A DNA stretch of 44,921 nt from Terriglobia bacterium (GTDB lineage: Bacteria; Acidobacteriota; Terriglobia; Acidiferrales; UBA7541): positions 1-44,921 of the forward strand of contig JAIQFG010000033.1 of NCBI GenBank assembly GCA_020073375.1, read 5' to 3'. Position numbers and translations under genes: made by a program. Shown piece by piece: positions 1-7,711 of this stretch (positions are counted from its first letter, which is position 1; every line of letters starts with the position of its first letter). The notes under the pieces are model-generated. The model was not told the DNA's origin. It did not search any database and worked only from the letters and a program-made list of their open reading frames with translations.

Positions 1-6
1 GGGATT

Positions 7-474
7 TCATCGGGCCATCTCCTGTTTCGCGCGGCCGATGGCGCGCAACATGCGCGTGTGCGTAAAGCAACGGCAAAGGACGCGGGACATCGCTTCCTGA
101 ATCTGTTTTTCGTTTGCTTTGGGATTCTTGTCGAGGAAGGCTTTGGCGGTGAGAATCACGCCGTTCAGGCAAAATCCGCATTGCGCGGCCTGCTCCTCGA
201 TGAACGCTTTCTGGATGGCGTGCGGTTTTTCGACGGTGCCCAGGCCTTCGAGGGTGGTGATTTCCACGCCCTGCACGGTTTCCACCGGAGTTATGCAGGA
301 GCGGACCGCCTGGCCGCGGACGATCACGGTGCAGGCGCCGCACTGGCCGAGGCCGCAGCCGAATTTGGGGCCGCGCAATTGCAGGTCGTCGCTCAGGGCG
401 TATAGGAGTGGCGTGGTGGGGTCGAGATCCAGGGTGTGAGTGCTGCCGTTGACTTTCAAAGTAATGGCGCTCAT
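7..474 (-). CDS. [2Fe-2S] subunit of a xanthine dehydrogenase/isoquinoline 1-oxidoreductase-type molybdenum hydroxylase
   Basis: This 155-residue protein is the small iron-sulfur subunit that carries electrons from a molybdopterin subunit. Both expected clusters are visible. A plant-type N-terminal [2Fe-2S] site uses C40, C45, C48 and C60 (GCGLGQCGACTV). A helical C-terminal [2Fe-2S] site uses C99, C102, C134 and C136 (CGFC and CRC). Length matches the family (about 150-170 residues). Its stop codon overlaps an ATG (ATGA, minus strand, positions 10-7), so a co-translated gene, expected to be the large molybdopterin subunit, starts at the window edge and runs out. The substrate cannot be told from this subunit; IorA, CoxS and aldehyde-oxidase small subunits look alike. 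No signal peptide is seen on this subunit. Confidence 0.92.
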   Translation of the reverse strand: MSAITLKVNGSTHTLDLDPTTPLLYALSDDLQLRGPKFGCGLGQCGACTVIVRGQAVRSCITPVETVQGVEITTLEGLGTVEKPHAIQKAFIEEQAAQCGFCLNGVILTAKAFLDKNPKANEKQIQEAMSRVLCRCFTHTRMLRAIGRAKQEMAR

Positions 475-659
475 ATGTCAGAGGTTATTGCGAACAGGGC
501 AATTCGTCAAGGACGGCTATGCCCTTCGCGGCACGCTCGCGCGGGCGGAAAATACCGGAGAAGCATGGCTGCCGTGAAACGAAAATCCGGGCTTCCGGCG
601 TGTTGCAAATCAGGATACGATTCTTTTGCGCTGGAGCGGAAACCGCCGCGGGGCTCACC

Positions 660-1223
660 ATGAAACTCGACAAGATTTATACGCGCACCGGGGACGAGGG
701 ACAAACTTCGCTGGGGGACGGCTCGCGCCTGCCCAAGTTTCACCTTCGCGTGGCGGCGTACGGCGAGGTAGACGAGGCCAATTCCGCGATTGGCGTGGCG
801 CGCCTGCACGTGAGCGAGTCGGCGGTTCAACAGGTTTTGAATCGGATCCAGAACGACCTGTTCGACGCGGGGGCCGATTTGTGCGTGCCGGAGCGGCAAG
901 GCACGGGCGCCGGGGCGCTGCGCATCAGCGAAGAGCAAGTTACGTGGCTGGAGAACACGATCGATTTGTACAACGCCGATCTAGCGCCGCTCGACAGTTT
1001 TGTGCTGCCCGGAGGGAGCGCGGCATCGGCATATTTGCATCTGGCGCGGACGGTGACGCGGAGGGCAGAGCGGGAGATCGTGCGACTGGCCGCCGAAGGC
1101 GCGGTGAATCCGGCCGTGATCCAGTATGTGAACCGGCTGTCGGACCTCTTGTTTGTGCTGGCGCGGTATTTGAATGACAGAGGCAAGCTGGACGTGCGCT
1201 GGAAGCCGGGACTGCACCGGTAA
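660..1223 (+). CDS. PduO-type cob(I)alamin adenosyltransferase
   Basis: The 187-residue protein should transfer the adenosyl group of ATP to cob(I)alamin, making coenzyme B12. The N-terminus has the family ATP-binding signature TRTGDEGQTSLGDG (residues about 8-21). The C-terminal helix carries VNRLSDLLFVLARYLN, the usual PduO/MMAB ending with the conserved Arg region. Length is typical (180-200). The frame is open from 519, but the family N-terminus M-K-L-D-K-I-Y begins at the ATG at 660, so that start is used; the Shine-Dalgarno there is weak (GGGG). The gene is divergent from the iron-sulfur subunit and followed by repeats and a terminator-like hairpin, so it is probably monocistronic. No adenosylcobalamin-dependent enzyme is seen in the window. 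Confidence 0.92.
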   Translation: MKLDKIYTRTGDEGQTSLGDGSRLPKFHLRVAAYGEVDEANSAIGVARLHVSESAVQQVLNRIQNDLFDAGADLCVPERQGTGAGALRISEEQVTWLENTIDLYNADLAPLDSFVLPGGSAASAYLHLARTVTRRAEREIVRLAAEGAVNPAVIQYVNRLSDLLFVLARYLNDRGKLDVRWKPGLHR

Positions 1224-1230
1224 AGAAGCC

Positions 1231-1334
1231 AGTAGCACAGGCACTCCTGCCTGTGTGATTTTTGTGGACCTCACCTGCACCGCCCGTCTTGCCACAACTG
1301 CGAAAACCACACAGCCAAGAGTGGCTGTGCTACT
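1231..1334. repeat. Inverted pair of REP-like palindromes (GTAGCACAGG type)
   Basis: Two elements of about 27 bp face each other. One is at 1231-1257 (core GTAGCACAGGCACTCCTG) and the other at 1308-1334, whose reverse complement is nearly the same (core GTAGCACAGCCACTCTTG). Each is itself an imperfect palindrome (CACAGGC/GCCTGTG). The arrangement is like bacterial interspersed REP pairs. A sister pair with GTAGGACAGG lies at 15036-15125. Confidence 0.7.
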
Positions 1335-1348
1335 AAGACAGTAACGCA

Positions 1349-1369
1349 CTGCACTTCGGTACAGTTTTT
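1349..1369 (+). terminator. Possible rho-independent terminator after the adenosyltransferase
   Basis: CTGCAC and GTACAG form a 6-bp stem with one C-A mismatch around a C(TTCG)G tetraloop, followed directly by TTTTT. The UUCG tetraloop is very stable in RNA. The stem is short, so strength is uncertain. Confidence 0.45.
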
Positions 1370-1424
1370 CATTGAGGACACGTGTCTTTAAGCTTTCGTA
1401 TGGCGTGGATGCTCCGGTGGTAGC

Positions 1425-3485
1425 TTGGAGGAACGGGGGTCAGGAGTGGAATGGCTGAACCCTCTCTTGCGGCGAGCCGCAATTACAGCCGTCAGTTGGA
1501 GGAAATTGGTGCATTTCTGGGGACCTGAAGCAAGCAATGGCGCCGGCCGTGGCCGGGTGCGTCTGCTGGTTGCCGTGCTCGCAATTTGGGCGGGAATTCT
1601 ATTAGTCTCCAGCAATGCGCGGGCGCAAATTTCGCCGGGGCCTCTTTCCCGGGCGCATGAATCGCTGAATGGGGCGACGCAGTGCACCTCCTGCCACCAG
1701 TTTGGAACTAGCACGCCGACGTTCAAGTGCCTGGACTGCCACAAGGAAATTGCTGGGGCTTTGTCCTCAAAAATCGGATACCACGCGCAACTGGGGATGC
1801 AGAATCCGAACGGCAGGGATTGCGTGCGTTGCCACCTGGAACACAACGGCGCGAATTTTGCGCTGATTCATTGGGACCCGCCGCAGAAGCAATTCGATCA
1901 CAAACTGACCGGGTATCCGCTGGTGGATAAGCACGCCGGGTTGGCCTGCGAGAAGTGCCACATGCCGGCGCACATGGTTCCGGCGGTGCGCGCGCTGATC
2001 AAGGATAAGGATCTGAATCGGTCGTTCTTCGGTCTTTCGAAAGATTGCGCGAGCTGCCACCAGGACCCGCACAAGGGGCAGCTCGGGCCGGACTGCACCA
2101 GTTGCCACAATACCGTGGACTGGAAACAGGCGAACCAGTTCGACCATTCCAAGACGCGCTATCCGCTGACCGGGCTGCACGCGAAAGTGGCCTGCGAAAA
2201 GTGCCACTTCCCTTCCGGTCCGGAAAAGACCGTAAAGTATCGAGGGCTGAAGTTTGAATCCTGCACGGACTGCCACACCGACCCGCACAAGGGCGCGTTC
2301 AAAGGAACATGCGATTCTTGCCACACAACCAGCGGGTGGAAGATCATCAACAGCAGCAAGCTGTCCTCGCAATTTGACCATTCCAAAACGAAGTATCCGC
2401 TCCTGGGCATGCACGCGAAGGTGAGCTGCACGGATTGCCACGCCAAGGGAGATTTCAAGAAGCCGCTGGAATTCGGGACGTGCGCTGCGTGCCATACGCC
2501 AGATCCTCACAAGGGGCAATTCCAGGCGCGGGCCAGCAAGGGCGAATGCGCGGAATGCCACAAGGTGGACGGCTGGAAGCCATCGCAATTTGGAGTGAAG
2601 GAACATGCCACCTCGAAATACGCGCTGGAAGGAAAACACGCGGCGGTGGCTTGCGAGAAGTGCCACACGCCGGCGGGCAAAGATACAATTTACAAAGTGA
2701 AATTCGCGGCGTGCCTGGATTGCCATAAAGATGAGCATGACAAGCAGTTCGCGGCCGCGCCGTATCAGAACCGCTGCGAGGACTGCCACACGGTGAAGGA
2801 TTTCCACCGGTCGACGTTCACGATCGCGAAGCACCGGAACACGCGGTTCGCGCTGACCGGGGCGCACGCGGCCGTGGCGTGCGCGGATTGCCACAAGGCG
2901 GGACTGGGCGGGCGCACGGACAAGATTCTTCCGTTCCATTTCGAGGACCGCGCCTGCACCTCATGCCACACCGATCCGCACAAGGGCGAATTCAAGGATC
3001 GCATGGCGCTGAAGCGCGCGAACGGAACGCCGCTGGGATGCGAGGCGTGCCACAACGTGAAGTCATGGATTGAAATTACGGGTTTCGACCACTCGAAAAC
3101 GAAATTCGACCTGGTGGGGGCGCATCGCGTGGTGGCCTGCAACGATTGCCACAAGGCGATCGCCGGGACGAAAGACATTCAGTTCAAGAGCACCCCGCAA
3201 AACTGCGATGCCTGCCACAACGACGCGCACGGGGGGCAGTTCGCCGTGACCAAGACTGGCGTAACCCCCTGCGGCGATTGCCATACCTCTCAACGATGGA
3301 CCCCTTCCACGTTTGACCACGATAAGCGCACGCAATTCCCTCTCACCGGCGGGCACGAAAATGTGGGCTGCGCGCAGTGCCACTCCCTGGAAAAGGAAAT
3401 TCAGGGGAAACTGGTGCTGTTCTACAAGCCCACGTCCAAGGCCTGCGCGGATTGCCATGGAGCGAATGTACCGCGGCTGAATTAG
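1425..3485 (+). CDS. Secreted multiheme c-type cytochrome with 23 CxxCH motifs
   Basis: The 686-residue frame carries 23 CxxCH heme-attachment motifs by direct count, the first about 85 residues in and the last near the C-terminus. A hydrophobic signal segment (LLVAVLAIWAGILLV) followed by ARA-Q marks Sec export to the periplasm, where c-type hemes are attached. A module recurs through the protein: FDHSKTxYPLTGxHAxVxC then xxCH, alternating with CxxCHxDPHKGQ, where the extra His residues are likely distal heme ligands. The start is uncertain. TTG at 1425 gives a long n-region; GTG at 1557 would give a textbook signal peptide but lacks a clear ribosome site. It resembles the next gene in module design and probably passes electrons within the same envelope pathway. 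Confidence 0.9.
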   Translation: MEERGSGVEWLNPLLRRAAITAVSWRKLVHFWGPEASNGAGRGRVRLLVAVLAIWAGILLVSSNARAQISPGPLSRAHESLNGATQCTSCHQFGTSTPTFKCLDCHKEIAGALSSKIGYHAQLGMQNPNGRDCVRCHLEHNGANFALIHWDPPQKQFDHKLTGYPLVDKHAGLACEKCHMPAHMVPAVRALIKDKDLNRSFFGLSKDCASCHQDPHKGQLGPDCTSCHNTVDWKQANQFDHSKTRYPLTGLHAKVACEKCHFPSGPEKTVKYRGLKFESCTDCHTDPHKGAFKGTCDSCHTTSGWKIINSSKLSSQFDHSKTKYPLLGMHAKVSCTDCHAKGDFKKPLEFGTCAACHTPDPHKGQFQARASKGECAECHKVDGWKPSQFGVKEHATSKYALEGKHAAVACEKCHTPAGKDTIYKVKFAACLDCHKDEHDKQFAAAPYQNRCEDCHTVKDFHRSTFTIAKHRNTRFALTGAHAAVACADCHKAGLGGRTDKILPFHFEDRACTSCHTDPHKGEFKDRMALKRANGTPLGCEACHNVKSWIEITGFDHSKTKFDLVGAHRVVACNDCHKAIAGTKDIQFKSTPQNCDACHNDAHGGQFAVTKTGVTPCGDCHTSQRWTPSTFDHDKRTQFPLTGGHENVGCAQCHSLEKEIQGKLVLFYKPTSKACADCHGANVPRLN

Positions 3486-3694
3486 GGTCGCGTATTAACG
3501 GCAGTAGTATAAACATTGCCGCTAAATGGCAACCCGGCAGGCTCACCAAGCATCTGTGAAAAAAGCCCGCGAAGTAGCTGTCGGAGCTCCGCTTACCCCC
3601 CTGAGCGGATGAGGGACCTGATCCATTACTGCCCCTCAGGCCAGTAGATGACCGTTTGCCGGAGCGGTACTGTTCCATAGCGCCTTAAAACGCG

Positions 3695-6600
3695 ATGGGA
3701 CACGAGTTTACGTCGGACCGAGGGTCGAACATTTTCCGATATTTCCAGGTGGGTAGCCGGCTGGCGTTGATCGTAATGGCGCTGGCATTCGTGCGTCCGG
3801 CGGACGCCCAGAAGCAGCCCAGCCGCAGCCCGCACGGCCCCCTGAACATTCCCTGCGAGAACTGCCACACCAGCACGAGCTGGGCGCCGATACGCGCGGT
3901 GCCTGAATTCAATCACGATTCCACAAGGTATCCGTTGCGCGGCATGCACGAAAAAGTGCGCTGCACGGAATGCCACACCAAGCCCGTGTTCTCCAACGTC
4001 GGCAAGAACTGCGCGGACTGCCACGCGGACATTCACCGCGGGCAAATGGGCGCCAACTGCGCCGAATGCCACACGCCGCTGGGTTGGAACGTGTCGACTC
4101 AATCGATCAAAAATCACTTCAACCGGTTTCCGCTGCTGGGTGCACACGCGGTGGTGCAGTGCGACCTGTGCCACAAGAACGCGGCGGCTGGGCAATTTGC
4201 CGGGCTTTCGACGGCCTGCGCGTCGTGCCACCTGACGGATTTTCAGAAAACGGTGAATCCCAATCACGTGGCGGCGAAATTCTCGACCACCTGCGAGACT
4301 TGCCACACGACATTCGACACCTGGCTGAACGCCAGCTTTGACCACGCCATCACCGGATTCCTGCTGACCAACGGGCACGCCAACGTGCCGTGCGCGTCCT
4401 GCCACGTCAATAACAACTACAACCTGACGATCGCGCCCACCGATTGCGGAAATTCGCAGTGCCATCTGACCACATGGCAAACGACCACCAACCCCGTGCA
4501 TCCTTCGGCCGGGGCCGCGTTTGCCGCCGCAAATTGCACCACCTGCCACAACACGGTGAGCTGGACGACGGCGACGTTCGATCACAGCACGACCGGATTC
4601 CTGCTGACCAATGGGCACGCGAACGTGGCCTGCGCGTCCTGCCACGTCAACAACAATTACACGCTGACGATCGCGCCGACCGATTGCGGAAATTCGCAGT
4701 GCCATTTGACCACCTGGCAGCAGACGAACAATCCGGTGCACTCGACTTCAGGCACGGCATTCGCCGCGGCGAATTGCGCAACCTGCCACACGACCGTGAG
4801 CTGGACGACGGCTGCCTTCGATCACAGCGCGACCGGATTCGCGCTGACCGGGACGCACATGTCGCCGACCCCGACGGCATGCGTCGCCTGCCACGTGAGC
4901 AACAACTACACGCTGAGTTCGACGGATTGCTATGGGTGCCATTCGGCCGCGTTCCAGAGCACCGCGACGCTGGGCGGGACCGTGCCGAACCACGTGACGG
5001 CCGGATTCCCGACTGCGGCGGCGCAGTGCGCGTCATGCCATCCGATCACGACCTGGGCGGCGGGAATTTTCGATCACAGCACCACGGGTTTCCCGCTGAC
5101 CAACGGTCATGCGGCAGTAGCGTGCAATCTGTGCCACATCAACGGCAACTACGCGCTGACCATCGCGCCGACCGATTGCGGAAATTCGCAGTGTCACCTG
5201 ACCACCTGGCAGCAGACGAATAATCCGGTGCACTCAACATCGGGCGCGGCCTTCGCGGCGGCGAATTGCTCGACTTGCCATACGACGGCGGGATGGACGG
5301 CGGCGGCATTCGATCACAGCATTACGGGATTCACGCTGACCGGCACGCACAGCTCGCCGATGCCGACGCCCTGTGCTGCGTGCCACGTGAACAACAACTA
5401 CACGCTGAATTCGGCGGACTGTTACGGGTGCCACTCGGCCGTGTTCCAGGGGACGGCATCGATCGGCGGAAGTGTTCCCAATCACGTGACGGCTGGATTC
5501 CCGACCACGGCATCGGCCTGCGCCACTTGCCACCCGATTACGACCTGGTCGGCGGGAGTGTTTGACCACAACGCGACCGGATTTCCCCTGACCAACGGGC
5601 ACGCGGGAGTAGCCTGCGCCCTTTGCCACATCAACGGAAACTATGCACTGGCGATTGCGCCGACCAACTGCGGAAATTCACAGTGTCACCTGACCACGTG
5701 GCAGCAAACGAATAATCCGGTGCACTCGACATCGGGCGCGGCCTTTGCGGCTGCGAATTGCTCGACTTGCCATACGACGGTCGGGTGGGATGCGGCCTCG
5801 TTTGACCACAGCGTGACCGGATTCGCGCTGACCGGGACGCACATGTCGCCCGCTCCGACGCCCTGCGCCTCGTGCCATGTGAACAACAATTACACGCTGA
5901 ATTCAACTGACTGTTACGGCTGCCACACGGCCGCGTTTCAGAGCACAACGACGCTGGGCGGGAATGTGCCGAACCACGTGACGGCTGGATTCCCGACCAC
6001 GGCGGCACAGTGCGCGTCCTGCCATCCGATTACCACCTGGGCGGCGGGAGTGTTCAATCACGCCACCACGGGATTCCCGCTGACCAACAGCCATGCGACG
6101 GTGGCCTGCAATCTGTGCCACATCAACGGCAACTATACGCTGACCATCTCGCCGACCGATTGCGGGAATTCCGGATGCCACCTGACCACCTGGCAGCAGA
6201 CGAATAATCCGGTGCACTCGACGGCAGGCACGGCCTTTGCTGCAGCGAACTGCAATTCGTGCCACACGACGGTGAGCTGGACGACGGCGACGTTCGACCA
6301 CAGCACAACGGGATTCGCGCTTGTGGGAACGCACTCGTCACCAGTGCCGACGGCTTGCGTTGCCTGCCATGTGAACAACAATTACACGCTGAATTCTGCG
6401 GATTGCTACGGATGCCATTCGGCCGTGTTCCAGGGAACGGCGACGATCGGCGGCAACGTGCCAAATCACGTTGCGGCCGGGTTCCCGACCACTGCGGCGC
6501 AGTGCGCATCGTGCCACCCGGTTACGACGTGGTCGGCGGGCGTGTTCAATCACGCCTCCACCGGATTCCCGCTGACCAACAGCCACGCGACAGTGGCGTG

Positions 6601-7711
6601 CGCGCTGTGCCACATCAACGGCAACTACGCGCTGAACATCGCTCCGACTGATTGCGGAAATTCGGGATGCCACTTGACCACCTGGCAGCAGACCAATGCG
6701 CCGACGCATTCTTCGGCCGGGCCCACATTCGCGGCGGCGAATTGTAATAACTGCCACACGACGGTGAGCTGGACGACGGCGACGTTTGACCACAGCACCA
6801 CGGGATTCGCGCTGACGGGAATGCACGTTTCGCCGACGCCGACGCCCTGCGCTTCGTGCCACGTGAACAATAATTACGCGCTGAATTCCACGGCCTGCTA
6901 CGGGTGCCACACGGCTGCTTGGCAGAGCACCGCAACGCTGGGCGGGTCGGTGCCGAATCACATTACCGCCGGCTTCCCGACCGATTGCTCGATTTGCCAT
7001 TCGACCGCGAACTGGACGACATCGACGTTCAATCACGCGACGACCACGTTCCCGCTGACCGGCGCGCACACTTCGGTGGCCTGCGCGGCTTGCCACGTCA
7101 ACAGCAACTACAGCGGGACGCTCCCGACCGATTGCTACGGCTGCCACACGGCCGCGTGGCAGAGCACGACAACGCTGGGCGGGTCGGTACCGAACCACAT
7201 CACGCTCGGGTATCCGACGACGTGCGCTTCCTGCCACACGACAACGTCGTGGCTGGGCGCGACGTTTAACCACAACGCTACCGGATTCCCGCTGACGGGC
7301 GCGCACGTCACGGTGGCCTGCAATCTTTGCCATACCACTACGGCCCCGCCGCCGACCGATTGCTACAGCTGTCACACAGCGCAATGGCAGAGTACGTCCA
7401 CGATGGGCGGAAATATTCCGGACCACACCGGAAACGGATTCCCGCCGGCCAGCACGTGTTCGACTTGCCACACGACCACGAATTGGACGACGGCAACGTT
7501 CAATCACACGTGGTGGAGAATTCCGCACCAGGGAGCGACTTGTGCCACGTGCCATCAGACTCCCGGGCTGGCCACGAACTTTGCGACTTTCAATTGCACC
7601 AACGGGTGCCACACGCCGGAATCGAGCTGGGTGAGGGACTCCGGGCGGCATAACGCGGGAAATTACGGGCCGATGACTTGCACGGTTTCGGGGTGCCACC
7701 CGAATGGCTAA
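3695..7711 (+). CDS. Giant repeat-built multiheme c-type cytochrome (41 CxxCH plus 8 atypical CH motifs)
   Basis: This 1338-residue protein has a signal peptide (hydrophobic ALIVMALAFV, cleavage after ADA) and 41 CxxCH motifs. It also has seven CxxxxCH motifs (six CGNS[QG]CH plus CTVSGCH at the C-terminus) and one CxxxCH (CTNGCH), so up to 49 hemes. From about 4681 to 6970 the gene is a tandem array with an exact 492-bp (164-residue) period. Each unit has six heme sites in the order CGNSxCH, CxxCH-TTVSW, CxxCH-VNNNY, CYGCH, CxxCH-PITTW and CxxCH-INGNY. Modules F[DN]HxxTGFxLTxxH supply candidate distal His ligands. CxxxxCH heme attachment is known from some deltaproteobacterial cytochromes c3. 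The protein is presumably exported, but periplasmic, surface or filamentous location cannot be told. It follows the 23-heme gene by 209 bp and overlaps or abuts the beta-barrel gene. Confidence 0.93.
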   Translation: MGHEFTSDRGSNIFRYFQVGSRLALIVMALAFVRPADAQKQPSRSPHGPLNIPCENCHTSTSWAPIRAVPEFNHDSTRYPLRGMHEKVRCTECHTKPVFSNVGKNCADCHADIHRGQMGANCAECHTPLGWNVSTQSIKNHFNRFPLLGAHAVVQCDLCHKNAAAGQFAGLSTACASCHLTDFQKTVNPNHVAAKFSTTCETCHTTFDTWLNASFDHAITGFLLTNGHANVPCASCHVNNNYNLTIAPTDCGNSQCHLTTWQTTTNPVHPSAGAAFAAANCTTCHNTVSWTTATFDHSTTGFLLTNGHANVACASCHVNNNYTLTIAPTDCGNSQCHLTTWQQTNNPVHSTSGTAFAAANCATCHTTVSWTTAAFDHSATGFALTGTHMSPTPTACVACHVSNNYTLSSTDCYGCHSAAFQSTATLGGTVPNHVTAGFPTAAAQCASCHPITTWAAGIFDHSTTGFPLTNGHAAVACNLCHINGNYALTIAPTDCGNSQCHLTTWQQTNNPVHSTSGAAFAAANCSTCHTTAGWTAAAFDHSITGFTLTGTHSSPMPTPCAACHVNNNYTLNSADCYGCHSAVFQGTASIGGSVPNHVTAGFPTTASACATCHPITTWSAGVFDHNATGFPLTNGHAGVACALCHINGNYALAIAPTNCGNSQCHLTTWQQTNNPVHSTSGAAFAAANCSTCHTTVGWDAASFDHSVTGFALTGTHMSPAPTPCASCHVNNNYTLNSTDCYGCHTAAFQSTTTLGGNVPNHVTAGFPTTAAQCASCHPITTWAAGVFNHATTGFPLTNSHATVACNLCHINGNYTLTISPTDCGNSGCHLTTWQQTNNPVHSTAGTAFAAANCNSCHTTVSWTTATFDHSTTGFALVGTHSSPVPTACVACHVNNNYTLNSADCYGCHSAVFQGTATIGGNVPNHVAAGFPTTAAQCASCHPVTTWSAGVFNHASTGFPLTNSHATVACALCHINGNYALNIAPTDCGNSGCHLTTWQQTNAPTHSSAGPTFAAANCNNCHTTVSWTTATFDHSTTGFALTGMHVSPTPTPCASCHVNNNYALNSTACYGCHTAAWQSTATLGGSVPNHITAGFPTDCSICHSTANWTTSTFNHATTTFPLTGAHTSVACAACHVNSNYSGTLPTDCYGCHTAAWQSTTTLGGSVPNHITLGYPTTCASCHTTTSWLGATFNHNATGFPLTGAHVTVACNLCHTTTAPPPTDCYSCHTAQWQSTSTMGGNIPDHTGNGFPPASTCSTCHTTTNWTTATFNHTWWRIPHQGATCATCHQTPGLATNFATFNCTNGCHTPESSWVRDSGRHNAGNYGPMTCTVSGCHPNG
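4681..6970 (+). repeat. Exact 492-bp tandem repeat inside the giant cytochrome gene
   Basis: The block starting with the CGNSxCH codons recurs at 4681, 5173, 5665, 6157 and 6649, each interval being exactly 492 bp. An earlier, shorter copy at 4441 is 240 bp upstream. Nucleotide similarity between units is high by eye. The fifth copy is incomplete and diverges near 6970, where the later heme modules become irregular. Confidence 0.93.

Noticed and set aside
3486..3694. Gap before the giant cytochrome examined for a GEMM-Ib (cGAMP) riboswitch, known upstream of Geobacter cytochromes
   Set aside because: No GACGCAAAGCC or GGCAAACC core is present. Only short GC-rich inverted stretches are seen.
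4441..7140. Regular repeats considered as a CRISPR-like array
   Set aside because: The repeats are coding, 240 or 492 bp long and contiguous, with no spacer and repeat alternation.
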